From Thermococcus celer Vu 13 = JCM 8558 (GTDB lineage Archaea > Methanobacteriota_B > Thermococci > Thermococcales > Thermococcaceae): a DNA stretch of 64,000 nucleotides. Shown one piece after another: positions 28,479 to 36,964 of the stretch. The first letter of the stretch is position 1, and each line of letters opens with the position of its first letter. The notes under the pieces are model-generated. The model had not been told where the DNA came from. It worked only from the letters and a program-made list of their open reading frames with translations, and did not search any database. The stretch covers positions 124,001 to 188,000 of the forward strand of contig NZ_CP014854.1 in assembly GCF_002214365.1 (NCBI RefSeq), given 5' to 3'. The position numbers were made by a program, and so were the translations under genes.

Positions 28479-29633
28479 GTGGAGCTCAACTTCGATATGG
28501 AGTATGAGGAGGCCTACAGGGAGGTTTACGAGCTCGTCAAGCCGAAGTACAGGCTCTTCACCGCGGGCCCGGTCGCCTGTTTTCCGGAGGTTCTCGCGAT
28601 AATGAGCGTTCAGATGTTCAGCCACCGCTCGGCCGAGGCGAAGGAGGTTCACGTCGATACCCTCAACAGGCTCAAGGCCTTCCTCGAGGCGGATAAAGGA
28701 GAGATAATCCTCTTCCCGAGCTCCGGAACCGGTTTCATGGAGGCGGCGGTCAGGAACACCGTCCCGAGGGGAGGGAAGGTTCTGGTAACCACGATAGGGG
28801 CGTTCGGCGACAGGTTCAGGGACGTGGTCGAGGCGAACGGCAGAGAGGCGGTCGTCCTGAGGAAGGAACCAGGAAAGGCCATCAAGCCCGAGGAACTTGA
28901 CGAGGCTCTCAAAAAGAACCCCGACGTCGTTGCCGTCACGATAACCTACAACGAGACCTCGACGGGCGTGCTCAACCCACTCCCGGAGCTGGCCAAGGTG
29001 GTTCGCGAGCACGACAAGCTCCTCTTCGTCGACGCCGTCTCCGCGATGGGCGGCGCCGATATAAGGTTCGATAGGTGGGGAATCGACCTGGTCTTCGCCA
29101 GCTCGCAGAAGGCCTTCGGCGTTCCGCCGGGGCTGGCGGTTGCCGCGGTCAGCGAGCGCGTCTTCGAGATAGCCGAGAGGATGCCGGAACGCGGCTGGTA
29201 CTTCGACCTTCCCATGTATAAGAAGTTCAACGAGAAGAAGAAGGGAACGCCCTCAACCCCACCGCTCCCGCAGATCTTCGGTCTCAACGTCACGCTCAGG
29301 ATAATCGAGAAGATGGGCGGGAAGAGGGAATGGCTCGGCATGTACGTCAAGAGGAGCGGAATGATACGCGAGGGCGTTAGGGAGATGGGCCTCGGGATCC
29401 TGGCCGAACCCGGCTACGAGAGCCCCACCATTACGGCCGTCGTCGTCCCGGAGGGGATGAAGGGCGTCGACGTCTACAACGCCATGCGCGAAAGGGGCTT
29501 CGAGCTGGCCAAGGGCTACGGAAGCGTCGCCGAGAAGACCTTCAGGATAGGCAACATGGGCTACATGACCTTCGAGGACATCGAGGAGATGCTGGCGAAC
29601 CTCAGGGAGGTCATAGAAAAGCTCAGGGGCTGA
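28479..29633 (+). CDS. Class V PLP-dependent aminotransferase (alanine/serine-glyoxylate type)
   Basis: A 384-residue aminotransferase. The PLP lysine lies in FASSQKAFGVPPGLAV, and the phosphate-binding part is FPSSGTGFMEAAVRN. The family includes alanine-glyoxylate and serine-pyruvate aminotransferases; a role in glycine/serine/alanine interconversion is inferred. The GTG at 28479 (M-ELNFDMEYEE) is five bases after GAGGTGA; the ATG at 28473 overlaps that site and would add two residues. Confidence 0.88.
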   Translation: MELNFDMEYEEAYREVYELVKPKYRLFTAGPVACFPEVLAIMSVQMFSHRSAEAKEVHVDTLNRLKAFLEADKGEIILFPSSGTGFMEAAVRNTVPRGGKVLVTTIGAFGDRFRDVVEANGREAVVLRKEPGKAIKPEELDEALKKNPDVVAVTITYNETSTGVLNPLPELAKVVREHDKLLFVDAVSAMGGADIRFDRWGIDLVFASSQKAFGVPPGLAVAAVSERVFEIAERMPERGWYFDLPMYKKFNEKKKGTPSTPPLPQIFGLNVTLRIIEKMGGKREWLGMYVKRSGMIREGVREMGLGILAEPGYESPTITAVVVPEGMKGVDVYNAMRERGFELAKGYGSVAEKTFRIGNMGYMTFEDIEEMLANLREVIEKLRG

Positions 29634-29669
29634 GTTTCTCCTCGTTTTTAGTGGAAAGGACAAAGGGGG

Positions 29670-30251
29670 CTAAACGACCCCCCTCAGCTCCCCGTTCTTT
29701 ACCTCGTAAACGCGATTTATCCTCTTCATCCCAGTTCTCCAGTCCCTCCTGAGCTCCACGACGACGTCGAACTTGTCGAAGGTCTCACCGCTTATTCCGA
29801 GCCAGTGGCCAACCTCCCCCTTTATGTCGTCCGTGAGGGCGAGGGAGGTCACGATGAAGGCGTAGTCGTCTATGAGTTCCCGAAAGAGACGGGCGACGTC
29901 AATCGTGTGAACGGTATCGACGACAACGTAATCCGGGTTCAAATCCTTGATCTTCGAGATTACCTCCGACGTGCGCCTCTCCAGGGACATACTGTCGAAG
30001 CGCGTGTCTATGACGGCGATGTTCGGCTTGAAGGGCTTGAACTCACCGTAGGCCGTTACAACCGCCACCTTCCAGTCGTCGGGTACGAAGTGCATCAGGG
30101 CCTCCACCAGCTTGGTCTTACCCGAGCGGCTGGATCCGACCACGAGGATGTCCTTCCTGGAGAGAACCGCGTTCTTCAAAACCTCAAGCTGTTCCGGGGT
30201 GGCCGAACCGTAGCGTATCAGGTCTTCCGGCGTGAATATGTAGACCCCCAT
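29670..30251 (-). CDS. Stand-alone ATPase related to type II/IV secretion ATPases
   Basis: A 193-residue protein with a Walker A motif GSSRSGKTK near residues 39-47 and a Walker B-like NPDYVVVDTV near 105-114. The layout resembles the catalytic core of VirB11/GspE ATPases without the N-terminal domain. No pilus, archaellum or secretion genes are nearby, so the partner is unknown. A TATA-like GTTATAAC lies about 30 bases upstream. A minus-strand GGGGG/CCCCC hairpin at the stop codon may terminate it. Confidence 0.6.
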   Translation of the reverse strand: MGVYIFTPEDLIRYGSATPEQLEVLKNAVLSRKDILVVGSSRSGKTKLVEALMHFVPDDWKVAVVTAYGEFKPFKPNIAVIDTRFDSMSLERRTSEVISKIKDLNPDYVVVDTVHTIDVARLFRELIDDYAFIVTSLALTDDIKGEVGHWLGISGETFDKFDVVVELRRDWRTGMKRINRVYEVKNGELRGVV

Positions 30252-30341
30252 GCTTTACCACCGTATAAGGTTTCCGGCCGATGTTATAACGGTATCGCCG
30301 GGGGATGCCCATGAAAGTCAACAAATGGGCCATATATTGTC

Positions 30342-30388
30342 TTTTGTTCGAAAATAACCACTATTTAGTGTCATATTTTGTCCAAAAT
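30342..30388. promoter_or_regulatory. Paired TTTTG(T)YCNAAAAT operator-like repeats upstream of the asparagine synthetase gene
   Basis: TTTTGTTCGAAAAT (30342-30355) and TTTTGTCCAAAAT (30376-30388) are near-identical and nearly palindromic, centred about 33-34 bp apart (roughly three helical turns). A third half-site ACAAAAG follows near 30402-30410. A TATA-like CATATATTG (30331-30339) lies just upstream. The pattern fits binding sites for a dimeric regulator such as an Lrp/AsnC family member; this is inference. Confidence 0.4.
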
Positions 30389-30450
30389 CCAAAAGATATT
30401 GCACAAAAGCCATAAGGGAGAAGAGAGGTGACAGAAATTAGGTGATAGCT

Positions 30451-31362
30451 ATGAACGCTCTACAAATTGTGACCAGGAAGATTGAACCCGTGATGGAAGT
30501 TCAGACGAGGGTCGTCGATTACATGACGAGGTACATGGTGGGCAGGGGCTTCAAGTGGCTCCTCCCGGTTATGCTCAGCTCCATCACCGACCCCCTCTGG
30601 CCCGACCCCGCGGCGGAAGAGGCCCTCAGACCGCCTGAGGTGGAGGTTTACGGAGCCAAGCTCCGCCTCACCCACAGCATGATACTCCACAAGCAGATGG
30701 CGGTGGCCATGGGGATAGATAGACTCTTCGTCCTCTCGCCCAACGTGCGGCTCGAGGGAAAGAGTGCGGACGATGGCAGGCACGCCTACGAGTTCACCCA
30801 GCTCGACTTCGAGATGGCGCACGCGAGCATGGACGACGTCATGGGCCTCATAGAGGAACTCATAAGCGGCCTCTTCCTTGAGATGAGGGATCCCGTCGGG
30901 GAACTCGTCGGGAGGGAGGTGCCGAAGGTAAGGCCACCTTTCAAAAGATTCACGCTGGAGGAAATCCGGGGGGAGTTCGGGGACGAGGAGGAAGCGAGCA
31001 GGGCCATGGAAGAGCCCTTCTGGATAACGGACATCGAGAGGGAGTTCTACGACAGGGAAGACCCGGAGAGACCCGGTCACTTCAGGAACTACGACCTATA
31101 CCTTCCCGAGGGCTACGGCGAGGTCTCGAGTGGAGGCGAGAGGGAGTGGGAGTACGGCGTGATAGTGAGGAAGATGAGAAGAGCCGGGATAAGCCTCGAG
31201 GCCTTCAGGCCCTATCTCGAGGTCGCAAGGGCCGGCCTGCTGAAACCGAGCGCGGGAGCGGGAATCGGCGTCGAGAGGCTGGTCCGCTACATGGTCGGCG
31301 CGAAGCATATCGCGGAGGTGCAACCGTTCCCGAGGGTACCGGGCGTTCCCGCGGTTATCTGA
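30451..31362 (+). CDS. Archaeal asparagine synthetase A (class II aaRS paralogue)
   Basis: A 303-residue protein with an aspartyl/asparaginyl-tRNA synthetase catalytic core and no anticodon-binding domain. Motif 2 is in FVLSPNVRLEG...YEFTQLDFE and motif 3 is GAGIGVERLVRYM. A Pyrococcus abyssi homologue was described as an asparagine synthetase that evolved from archaeal AspRS. Start ATG 30451 is five bases after GGTGA. Single gene, with repeats in its leader that suggest regulation. Confidence 0.85.
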   Translation: MNALQIVTRKIEPVMEVQTRVVDYMTRYMVGRGFKWLLPVMLSSITDPLWPDPAAEEALRPPEVEVYGAKLRLTHSMILHKQMAVAMGIDRLFVLSPNVRLEGKSADDGRHAYEFTQLDFEMAHASMDDVMGLIEELISGLFLEMRDPVGELVGREVPKVRPPFKRFTLEEIRGEFGDEEEASRAMEEPFWITDIEREFYDREDPERPGHFRNYDLYLPEGYGEVSSGGEREWEYGVIVRKMRRAGISLEAFRPYLEVARAGLLKPSAGAGIGVERLVRYMVGAKHIAEVQPFPRVPGVPAVI

Positions 31363-31439
31363 GGGCCCACTCGGTGGAATTATATGAGGAGTACATGAAA
31401 GGGAATGGGGATGGTGGAGACCGTCAAAGATAAAAACAC

Positions 31440-31630
31440 CTAACCCTCGGGGCAAATCCCCAAAATCTCCGAGATCCCAGACGGGGTAGCCACCACCCCT
31501 CAACGCCCCTTTTCCTTCAAGATCTCTGGCCATCAGGCCGTAGTACTCCTCCCGGTCTTTCAGCCCTCCTGAACGCCCTTCTCAGAACCTCCAGTTTCTC
31601 CTCCCTGTCGATGAACTTTTGTGTGATCAT
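31440..31630 (-). pseudogene. Remnant of an archaeal-type ATPase (Arch_ATPase/DUF234 family)
   Basis: From ATG 31630 the frame reads MITQKFIDREEKLEVLRRAF, the hallmark N-terminus of archaeal ATPases (F(I/V)(D/N)REEEL...). It then hits a stop. In another frame about 30 codons in, EEYYGLMARDLEGKGALRGG-GYPVWDLGDF resembles the family's C-terminal end. The ~350-residue middle, including the P-loop, is gone. I read this as an internally deleted, frameshifted relic. It fills most of the gap between the asparagine synthetase and the redox operon. Confidence 0.5.
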
Positions 31631-31683
31631 GATTATTCTAAAGTTTCCATGACCTCTACCGGGGGAACTAAAAATGTGGAAGA

Positions 31684-34539
31684 TCAAGAGAAAAGCCCGA
31701 GGGGCGAGTAGCCTTCCCTCGCCGCCTCCACCCTCAGTTCCATCCCAAAGGCGTTCGTTACGGTTCCGCTCTTCTCGGCCCAGATTCCCGCGGGAACCAC
31801 CAGTACATCGCCCCCGAGCTCCATCCCAGGTTCCCCTATGACAACGTAGGCGTCGCTCTCGGGGATTCCCTTTATACCCGCCTTCAGCAGCCCCATTGAA
31901 TTGACGCCCTCGTGGAGGATCAGCGTCGGCACCCCGAGCGGCTCTCCACCCTCAATTATCGCAACGTCGTAGCCATCCTCAACAATTTCCTTGCCCCTGA
32001 GGAGTATCATGAGGAGCGGGAACTTCTCGACGTCCGCCCTGAGGAGAACCCGCCCGGCCCTTTTGATGTCCTCGAGCGTCGCCGTCGAGAGGCCGCCCCT
32101 GACGGTGGAGCCTATCGGGATGCCCCTCTTCCCGGCGAACTCCATGAAAAAGGCTATCTCCTCGTTCGTCAGGTTCGGCGTCAGAATCAGGGCGTAGCTC
32201 CTCTCCGAGATGAAGCGTCTGGCCTCTTCCCAGCCCACAGGCCTCCCGTTGAGGAGCGGCCCGCTCAGGTCCCCGGCCCAGGGCCTGTCAAAGCGGCAGT
32301 GGTCGCAGATGTGCCGGTTCCACGAGTCGTCCACGCGCGAGGCCCTTACGAGCATGCCGTCGTAGACCTCCACCGCCATCTCGCAGGCGAGGGAGCAGCC
32401 GTTGCAGACCGTTCTCACCGCCCGGGTCTTCCACGGGCCCGGCTTTACGAAGGGGACCTTTTCCGTGATGGCCCCAACGGGGCATAGGTCTATCATCTCA
32501 CCGATGAACCTGCCCCGGGAATCGCCGAGGTTTTCGCCGGGTGGCGGAGAGATCTTCGTCCCGAATCCCCGGAAGAGGTAATCAACAACCCCCTCCCCGG
32601 AGACCTCGTGGGTGAAGTTGACGCACTGGCCACAGAGGACGCACTTGTTGTTGTCGAGGGTGACCCATGGGTGGCTCTCGTCTATTTCGAACCTGTTGGT
32701 CTCCCCCTCGAAGGCATGCCCCTCGGCGTTGTAGAGGGTGGCGTATTCCCTGAGCTTGCACCTGAAAACCTCCATGCAGCCACAGCTCATGCACCGCCCC
32801 GCCTCCTCAAGGACCTGCTCCTCCGTAAGGCCCGGCTCCACTTCCTCGAAGGTTCTCTTCCTCCTCTCCACCTCGAGGAGTTCGACCCTCGCCCTCGGCT
32901 TTCTCTCCACGTGCCCGTAGTCCTTCTCCGTGACGCTCTTCCAGTGGTTGTACGGCCTGAGGTCGAAGAGAACCCTGTAAAGATCCTCGTCCTTCAGGAC
33001 GTCCTCGATGTGCTTCTCGGGTTCCGTCAGCACTTCCCTGGCCCTCTCAAGCTTGCCCTTCAGGTAGAGGTCTATCATCACCGCCGCCCTTCTCCCCGTT
33101 GCGATGCTCTCTATGACGGTTGAGGGGCCGAGAACGAGGTCGCCCCCCGCGAAGACCCCCGGAACGCTCGTCTGGAGCGTCACCTCGTCCACCACGGCCC
33201 TTCCGCGCCTCGCCTCCACGCCGAGGCTCCTCAGGAACTCCTCGTCGCAGTACTGGCCTATCGCGAGGATAACGTTGTCGGCCCTAACCCTGAACTCGGA
33301 GCCCTCCACGGGTATCGGTCTCCTCCTGCCGCTCGCATCGGGCTCGCCAAGGCGCATCCTGATCAGCTCCACCCCCTCAACCCTTCCGTCGCCGAGGATC
33401 CTCACGGGGTTCGCCAGGAAGAGGAACTTCACTCCCTCCTCCATCGCCTCCTCCACTTCCCGCGGGTTGGCCGGCATCTCCTCCCTCGAGCGGCGATAGA
33501 CGACTGTGACCTCAGCGCCGAGCCTCAAAGCGGTTCTCGCAACGTCCATGGCCGTGTTTCCGCCACCAACTACCAAGACGCGCTCCCCGAGTCCGACCGT
33601 TTCGCCAGTGTTAACCCTCCTGAGGAACTCTATGCCGTGCATGACCCCCTCGAGCTCCTCACCCGGAATCCGCATTCTCCTGCTCCTCCACGCCCCAACG
33701 CCAAGGAAGACGGCATCGTACCCCTCCCTCAGCTCCTCAAGGGTCACGTCCCTCCCGAGGGCGGTGTTGGTTCTCACCTCTATCCCGGTGTTCACCACCG
33801 TCGCGATGTCCATATCGAGGACGTCCCTCGGCAGTCTGTAGGCCGGGATCCCGTAGCGCATCATCCCGCCCAGCTGGGGCATGGCCTCGATTATCGTCAC
33901 CTCGTGCCCCATCGTCCTCAGGTAGTAGGCGCAGGCGAGACCCGCGGGGCCCCCTCCGACAACCGCGACCCGCTTTCCCGTGGAAGGGGGGATCTCGGGC
34001 ATCCAGGGGCCGTGCTCAAGATCGTAGTCCGCCGCGAAGCGCTTGAGCTGCCTTATCGCCAGGGGCTCATCAACGAGGTTCCTCCTGCAGGCCTCTTCAC
34101 AGAAGGCCGGGCAGACCCTTCCGAGCACCGCGGGCAGGATGTACTTCTCCTTCATCAGCTTAACGGCCTCGTGGTACTTCCCCATGGCTATGAGCGCGAG
34201 GTAGCCCTGAACGTCGCTGTGGGCCGGACAGCCGTCCTGACAGGGGCCTATGCAGTCGCCGTAGTGGTCGGAGAGCATGAGCTCGAGTGCGGTCTTCCTC
34301 ATCGAGACGACTTCCTCGCTCAGGGTCTTCAGCTCAAGCCCCTCCATCGGTTTCAGGGTGCACGAGGTTGTAACCCTCCTCGGCGTGGAGACGAGGCAGA
34401 GCCTGCAGGAGCCGTAGGGGTCAAGCTCGCCCGAGTAACAGAACCCCGGCACGTGCTCTCCGTTTTCGCGAAGGAACTCTATGAGGGGCTTCCCTTCGGA
34501 GGCCTCAAGTTCTTTTCCGTTTACCCTCATCCTGACCAT
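31684..34539 (-). CDS. GltD-NuoG fusion flavoprotein subunit
   Basis: A 951-residue iron-sulfur flavoprotein. Order: N-terminal 2Fe-2S domain (Cys 34, 45, 48, 60); a Cys-rich linker (CIGPCQDGC, VCPAFCEEAC, about 96-151); a GltD/SudA-like FAD and NAD(P) two-dinucleotide-binding domain (GGGPAG near 195, GGGNTA near 325); then NuoG/FdhA-like 4Fe-4S sites (CVLCGQC near 633, C near 686; CNGCSLAC near 712) and a short molybdopterin-oxidoreductase-like remnant. Start ATG 34539 is five bases after GGTGA. It is one base after nuoF. Probably the electron hub of a NuoEFG-like complex working with the divergent hydrogenase. Confidence 0.85.
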   Translation of the reverse strand: MVRMRVNGKELEASEGKPLIEFLRENGEHVPGFCYSGELDPYGSCRLCLVSTPRRVTTSCTLKPMEGLELKTLSEEVVSMRKTALELMLSDHYGDCIGPCQDGCPAHSDVQGYLALIAMGKYHEAVKLMKEKYILPAVLGRVCPAFCEEACRRNLVDEPLAIRQLKRFAADYDLEHGPWMPEIPPSTGKRVAVVGGGPAGLACAYYLRTMGHEVTIIEAMPQLGGMMRYGIPAYRLPRDVLDMDIATVVNTGIEVRTNTALGRDVTLEELREGYDAVFLGVGAWRSRRMRIPGEELEGVMHGIEFLRRVNTGETVGLGERVLVVGGGNTAMDVARTALRLGAEVTVVYRRSREEMPANPREVEEAMEEGVKFLFLANPVRILGDGRVEGVELIRMRLGEPDASGRRRPIPVEGSEFRVRADNVILAIGQYCDEEFLRSLGVEARRGRAVVDEVTLQTSVPGVFAGGDLVLGPSTVIESIATGRRAAVMIDLYLKGKLERAREVLTEPEKHIEDVLKDEDLYRVLFDLRPYNHWKSVTEKDYGHVERKPRARVELLEVERRKRTFEEVEPGLTEEQVLEEAGRCMSCGCMEVFRCKLREYATLYNAEGHAFEGETNRFEIDESHPWVTLDNNKCVLCGQCVNFTHEVSGEGVVDYLFRGFGTKISPPPGENLGDSRGRFIGEMIDLCPVGAITEKVPFVKPGPWKTRAVRTVCNGCSLACEMAVEVYDGMLVRASRVDDSWNRHICDHCRFDRPWAGDLSGPLLNGRPVGWEEARRFISERSYALILTPNLTNEEIAFFMEFAGKRGIPIGSTVRGGLSTATLEDIKRAGRVLLRADVEKFPLLMILLRGKEIVEDGYDVAIIEGGEPLGVPTLILHEGVNSMGLLKAGIKGIPESDAYVVIGEPGMELGGDVLVVPAGIWAEKSGTVTNAFGMELRVEAAREGYSPLGLFS

Positions 34540-34540
34540 C

Positions 34541-36340
34541 TCACTCACCCCCCGTCCTCACCTCTATGGCGTTGAAGCGGCACACCTCGTAGCAGGTTCC
34601 GCACTTGATGCACGCCTCCTGGTCGATGACGTGGGGCCTGAGCCTCTCACCGCTGATGGCCTTGACCGGGCAGAATATGGCGCACGCCGTGCAGCCGGTG
34701 CATTTATCCGCCACGATGACGTACCTGATGAGCGGTTTGCAAACTCTGGCCGGACACCTGCCCTCTATGTGGGCGAGGTACTCGTCCCTGAAGTAGCGCA
34801 GGGTCGTTAGAACAGGGTTCGGAGCGGTCTGCCCGAGGCCGCAGAGGGAGCCGGCCTTAACCTGATAGGCGAGCCTTTCAAGCTTTTGAAGGTCTTCCTC
34901 CGTCGCCTCCCCCCGCGTGAACCTGTCCAGGATCTCCCACATCCTCTTCGTCCCGAGGCGACAGAAGGTGCACTTTCCGCAGGATTCCTTGACCGTGAAG
35001 TCGAGGAAGAACTTCGCCACGTCCACCATGCAGGTGTCCTCGTCCATGACGACCATCCCGCCGCTACCCATGATGGCTCCGGTGGCGTTGACGCTCTCGT
35101 AGTCGACGGGCGTGTCGAAGAGACGCTCCGGGATACAGCCACCCGAGGGGCCGCCAAGCTGAACCGCCTTTATCCTCTTGCCGGTTTTTGTGCCCCCGCC
35201 TATCTCGTAGAGTATCTCCCTGAGCGTCATCCCCATCGGCACCTCGACGTTTCCGCCGCGCTTTACCTTGCCCGACAGCGCGAAGACCTTTGTGCCCCTG
35301 CTCTTCCCGGTTCCTATGGACGCGTAGGCCTCCCAGCCGTGCTTGATTATCCACGGGACGTTGGCCCATGTCTCCACGTTGTTGATGTTCGTGGGTTTGC
35401 CCCAGAGGCCCTTCTGGGCGGGGTAGGGCGGCCTCGGCCTCGGCATCCCGCGCTTTCCCTCTATCGAGGCTATCAGGGCAGTCTCCTCACCGCAGACGAA
35501 CGCCCCGGCACCTTCCTTGATGGCGATGTCGAAGGAGAAACCGCTCCCGAGGATGTTCTCGCCGAGGAAGCCTCTATCCCTGGCCTGTTTCAGCGCTATC
35601 CTCAACCTCCTTATCGCGAGCGGGTACTCTGCGCGGACGTAGATGAAACCTTTGCTCGCCCCGATGGCGTAGGCACCGATTATCATGCCCTCTATGACGC
35701 GGTGGGGGTCGCCCTCAAGCACGTTCCTGTCCATGAATGCCCCCGGATCGCCCTCGTCGGCGTTGCAGACCACGTACTTTACATCGCCCCTGGCCTCCCT
35801 CGCGAACTTCCACTTCAGGCCGGTCGGGAATCCGGCACCGCCCCTTCCCCTCAGGCCGGACTTCGTGATGACCTCTATTATCTCCTCGGGCTCCATCTCC
35901 AGGGCCTTCCTGAGCGCCTCGTAACCCCCGACCGCTATGTACTCGTCGATGTTCTCGGGGTCTATGTAACCGGAGTTCTCCAGCACTATCTTCCTCTGCC
36001 GGGCAAAATAGCCGTCGACGTCCCAGGTTTTCCTCTCGCCGTTCTCCCACCGGTCCCTCTTCACCACCCATTCCTCTACGGGTTTTCCGTTGATAACGTG
36101 CTCCTCTATTATCCTCGGCACCTTCTTCGGGTCGACGTGGCCGTAGGTGATTATCTCCCCACCAGTGATGACGTCAACGAGGGGCTCGCGATAACACATG
36201 CCGACGCAGCCAACTATCTTGAGCCTGACGTCGAGTTTCCGCCTCTCGAGCTCGGCCTTTATGGCCTTGTAGGTCTCCCTCGCGCCGGCCGCTATGCCGC
36301 AGGAGTTCATCCCGACGGCGATGGCCTTTATCTCAGACAT
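34541..36340 (-). CDS. NuoF/HydB-like NADH-binding flavoprotein subunit
   Basis: A 599-residue protein. An N-terminal thioredoxin-like 2Fe-2S domain (MNSCGIAAGA, GCVGMC) is followed by the NADH/FMN domain (GLRGRGGAGFPTGLKW; CNADEGDPGAFMDR), the SLBB region, a 4Fe-4S site SCGKCTFCR...C, and two C-terminal ferredoxin-type clusters (CTGCTACAIFCP, CIKCGTCYEVC). This matches NuoF and the HydB/HndC subunits of bifurcating hydrogenases. It overlaps nuoE by eight bases. It likely oxidises or reduces NAD(P)H in the cytosol. Confidence 0.93.
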   Translation of the reverse strand: MSEIKAIAVGMNSCGIAAGARETYKAIKAELERRKLDVRLKIVGCVGMCYREPLVDVITGGEIITYGHVDPKKVPRIIEEHVINGKPVEEWVVKRDRWENGERKTWDVDGYFARQRKIVLENSGYIDPENIDEYIAVGGYEALRKALEMEPEEIIEVITKSGLRGRGGAGFPTGLKWKFAREARGDVKYVVCNADEGDPGAFMDRNVLEGDPHRVIEGMIIGAYAIGASKGFIYVRAEYPLAIRRLRIALKQARDRGFLGENILGSGFSFDIAIKEGAGAFVCGEETALIASIEGKRGMPRPRPPYPAQKGLWGKPTNINNVETWANVPWIIKHGWEAYASIGTGKSRGTKVFALSGKVKRGGNVEVPMGMTLREILYEIGGGTKTGKRIKAVQLGGPSGGCIPERLFDTPVDYESVNATGAIMGSGGMVVMDEDTCMVDVAKFFLDFTVKESCGKCTFCRLGTKRMWEILDRFTRGEATEEDLQKLERLAYQVKAGSLCGLGQTAPNPVLTTLRYFRDEYLAHIEGRCPARVCKPLIRYVIVADKCTGCTACAIFCPVKAISGERLRPHVIDQEACIKCGTCYEVCRFNAIEVRTGGE

Positions 36341-36797
36341 CGAGCTTCCCCTCCCTGAGCTCCCGCATCAGTTTCCTGGCCTTCTCAGGCGTGAGCTTGC
36401 CGAAGACTTTATCGTTCACCATTATGACGGGGGCCAGACTGCAGCATCCGAGGCAGGCGACGCGTTCGAGCGTTATCAGTCCGTCCTCGGTCGTCTCCCC
36501 CTCCCCGATTCCAAGTTCCTCCGTTATGGCGCCGGATACGTTGACGGCACCGTTCACGTGGCAGGCCGTGCCGTGGCAGATCCTGACGACGTACTTTCCG
36601 AGGGGCTCGAAGCGGAACTGGGCGTAGAACGTGGCGACACCGTAAACCCTGCTGAGCGGTACCCCGAGGTAGTCGGCTATCTCCTCGAGGGCCTCACGGG
36701 GGAGGTAACCGAACCGTTCCTGGGTTCGCTGGAGAAGGGGAATCAGCGAGCTCGGTTCCGCCGGGTAGGAGCGGATATAATCAAGGGAAGATTCCAT
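36333..36797 (-). CDS. NuoE-like 2Fe-2S subunit
   Basis: A 154-residue thioredoxin-fold ferredoxin. The four cluster ligands are in CHGTAC and ACLGCC, spaced as in NuoE/HydC. The N-terminal helical bundle LLQRTQERFGYLPREALEEIADYLG is typical. First gene of the three-gene redox operon. GGTGATGCAAG precedes the ATG and a TATA box lies about 50 bases upstream beside the SurR-like array. Confidence 0.94.
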   Translation of the reverse strand: MESSLDYIRSYPAEPSSLIPLLQRTQERFGYLPREALEEIADYLGVPLSRVYGVATFYAQFRFEPLGKYVVRICHGTACHVNGAVNVSGAITEELGIGEGETTEDGLITLERVACLGCCSLAPVIMVNDKVFGKLTPEKARKLMRELREGKLDV

Positions 36798-36842
36798 CTT
36801 GCATCACCGCGAGGATCTTCTGGAAAAATCTCAACCTCAATG

Positions 36843-36852
36843 CTTATAAAAG
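36843..36852 (-). promoter_or_regulatory. Promoter of the NuoEF-fusion operon
   Basis: Minus-strand CTTTTATAAG, about 46-55 bases before the nuoE-like ATG. The SurR-like array starts 16 bp upstream of it, in activator position. Confidence 0.6.
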
Positions 36853-36867
36853 TGCACTAAAGCACGG

Positions 36868-36898
36868 GTTTGTAACATCTGGTTGGCAACCATTTGTT
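36868..36898. promoter_or_regulatory. SurR-type operator array between the two redox operons
   Basis: GTTTGTAAC (36868-36876), five bases, GTTGGCAAC (36882-36890), five bases, then GTT (36896-36898). This is the SurR consensus GTTn3AAC repeated with the n5-GTT extension. SurR is the Thermococcales redox regulator that, without sulfur, activates hydrogenase genes. The array lies directly upstream of both diverging TATA boxes. Confidence 0.85.
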
Positions 36899-36905
36899 TG
36901 AAAAA

Positions 36906-36915
36906 TTCTTAAATC
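36906..36915 (+). promoter_or_regulatory. Promoter of hyhBGSL
   Basis: TTCTTAAATC on the plus strand, eight bases after the SurR-like array and about 50 bases before the hyhB start. A second A/T block (ACTTAAAATTG, 36928-36938) follows and may hold the transcription start. Confidence 0.5.
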
Positions 36916-36964
36916 ACTCCTTTACAAACTTAAAATTGTAATGCCCTCCGTGGCGGTGATGCCC

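Noticed and set aside
33637-34575. Long plus-strand open frames opposite the redox and ribosomal genes (up to about 490 codons)
   Set aside because: They mirror real minus-strand genes, arise from high GC and codon bias, have no ribosome binding sites and no recognisable motifs.
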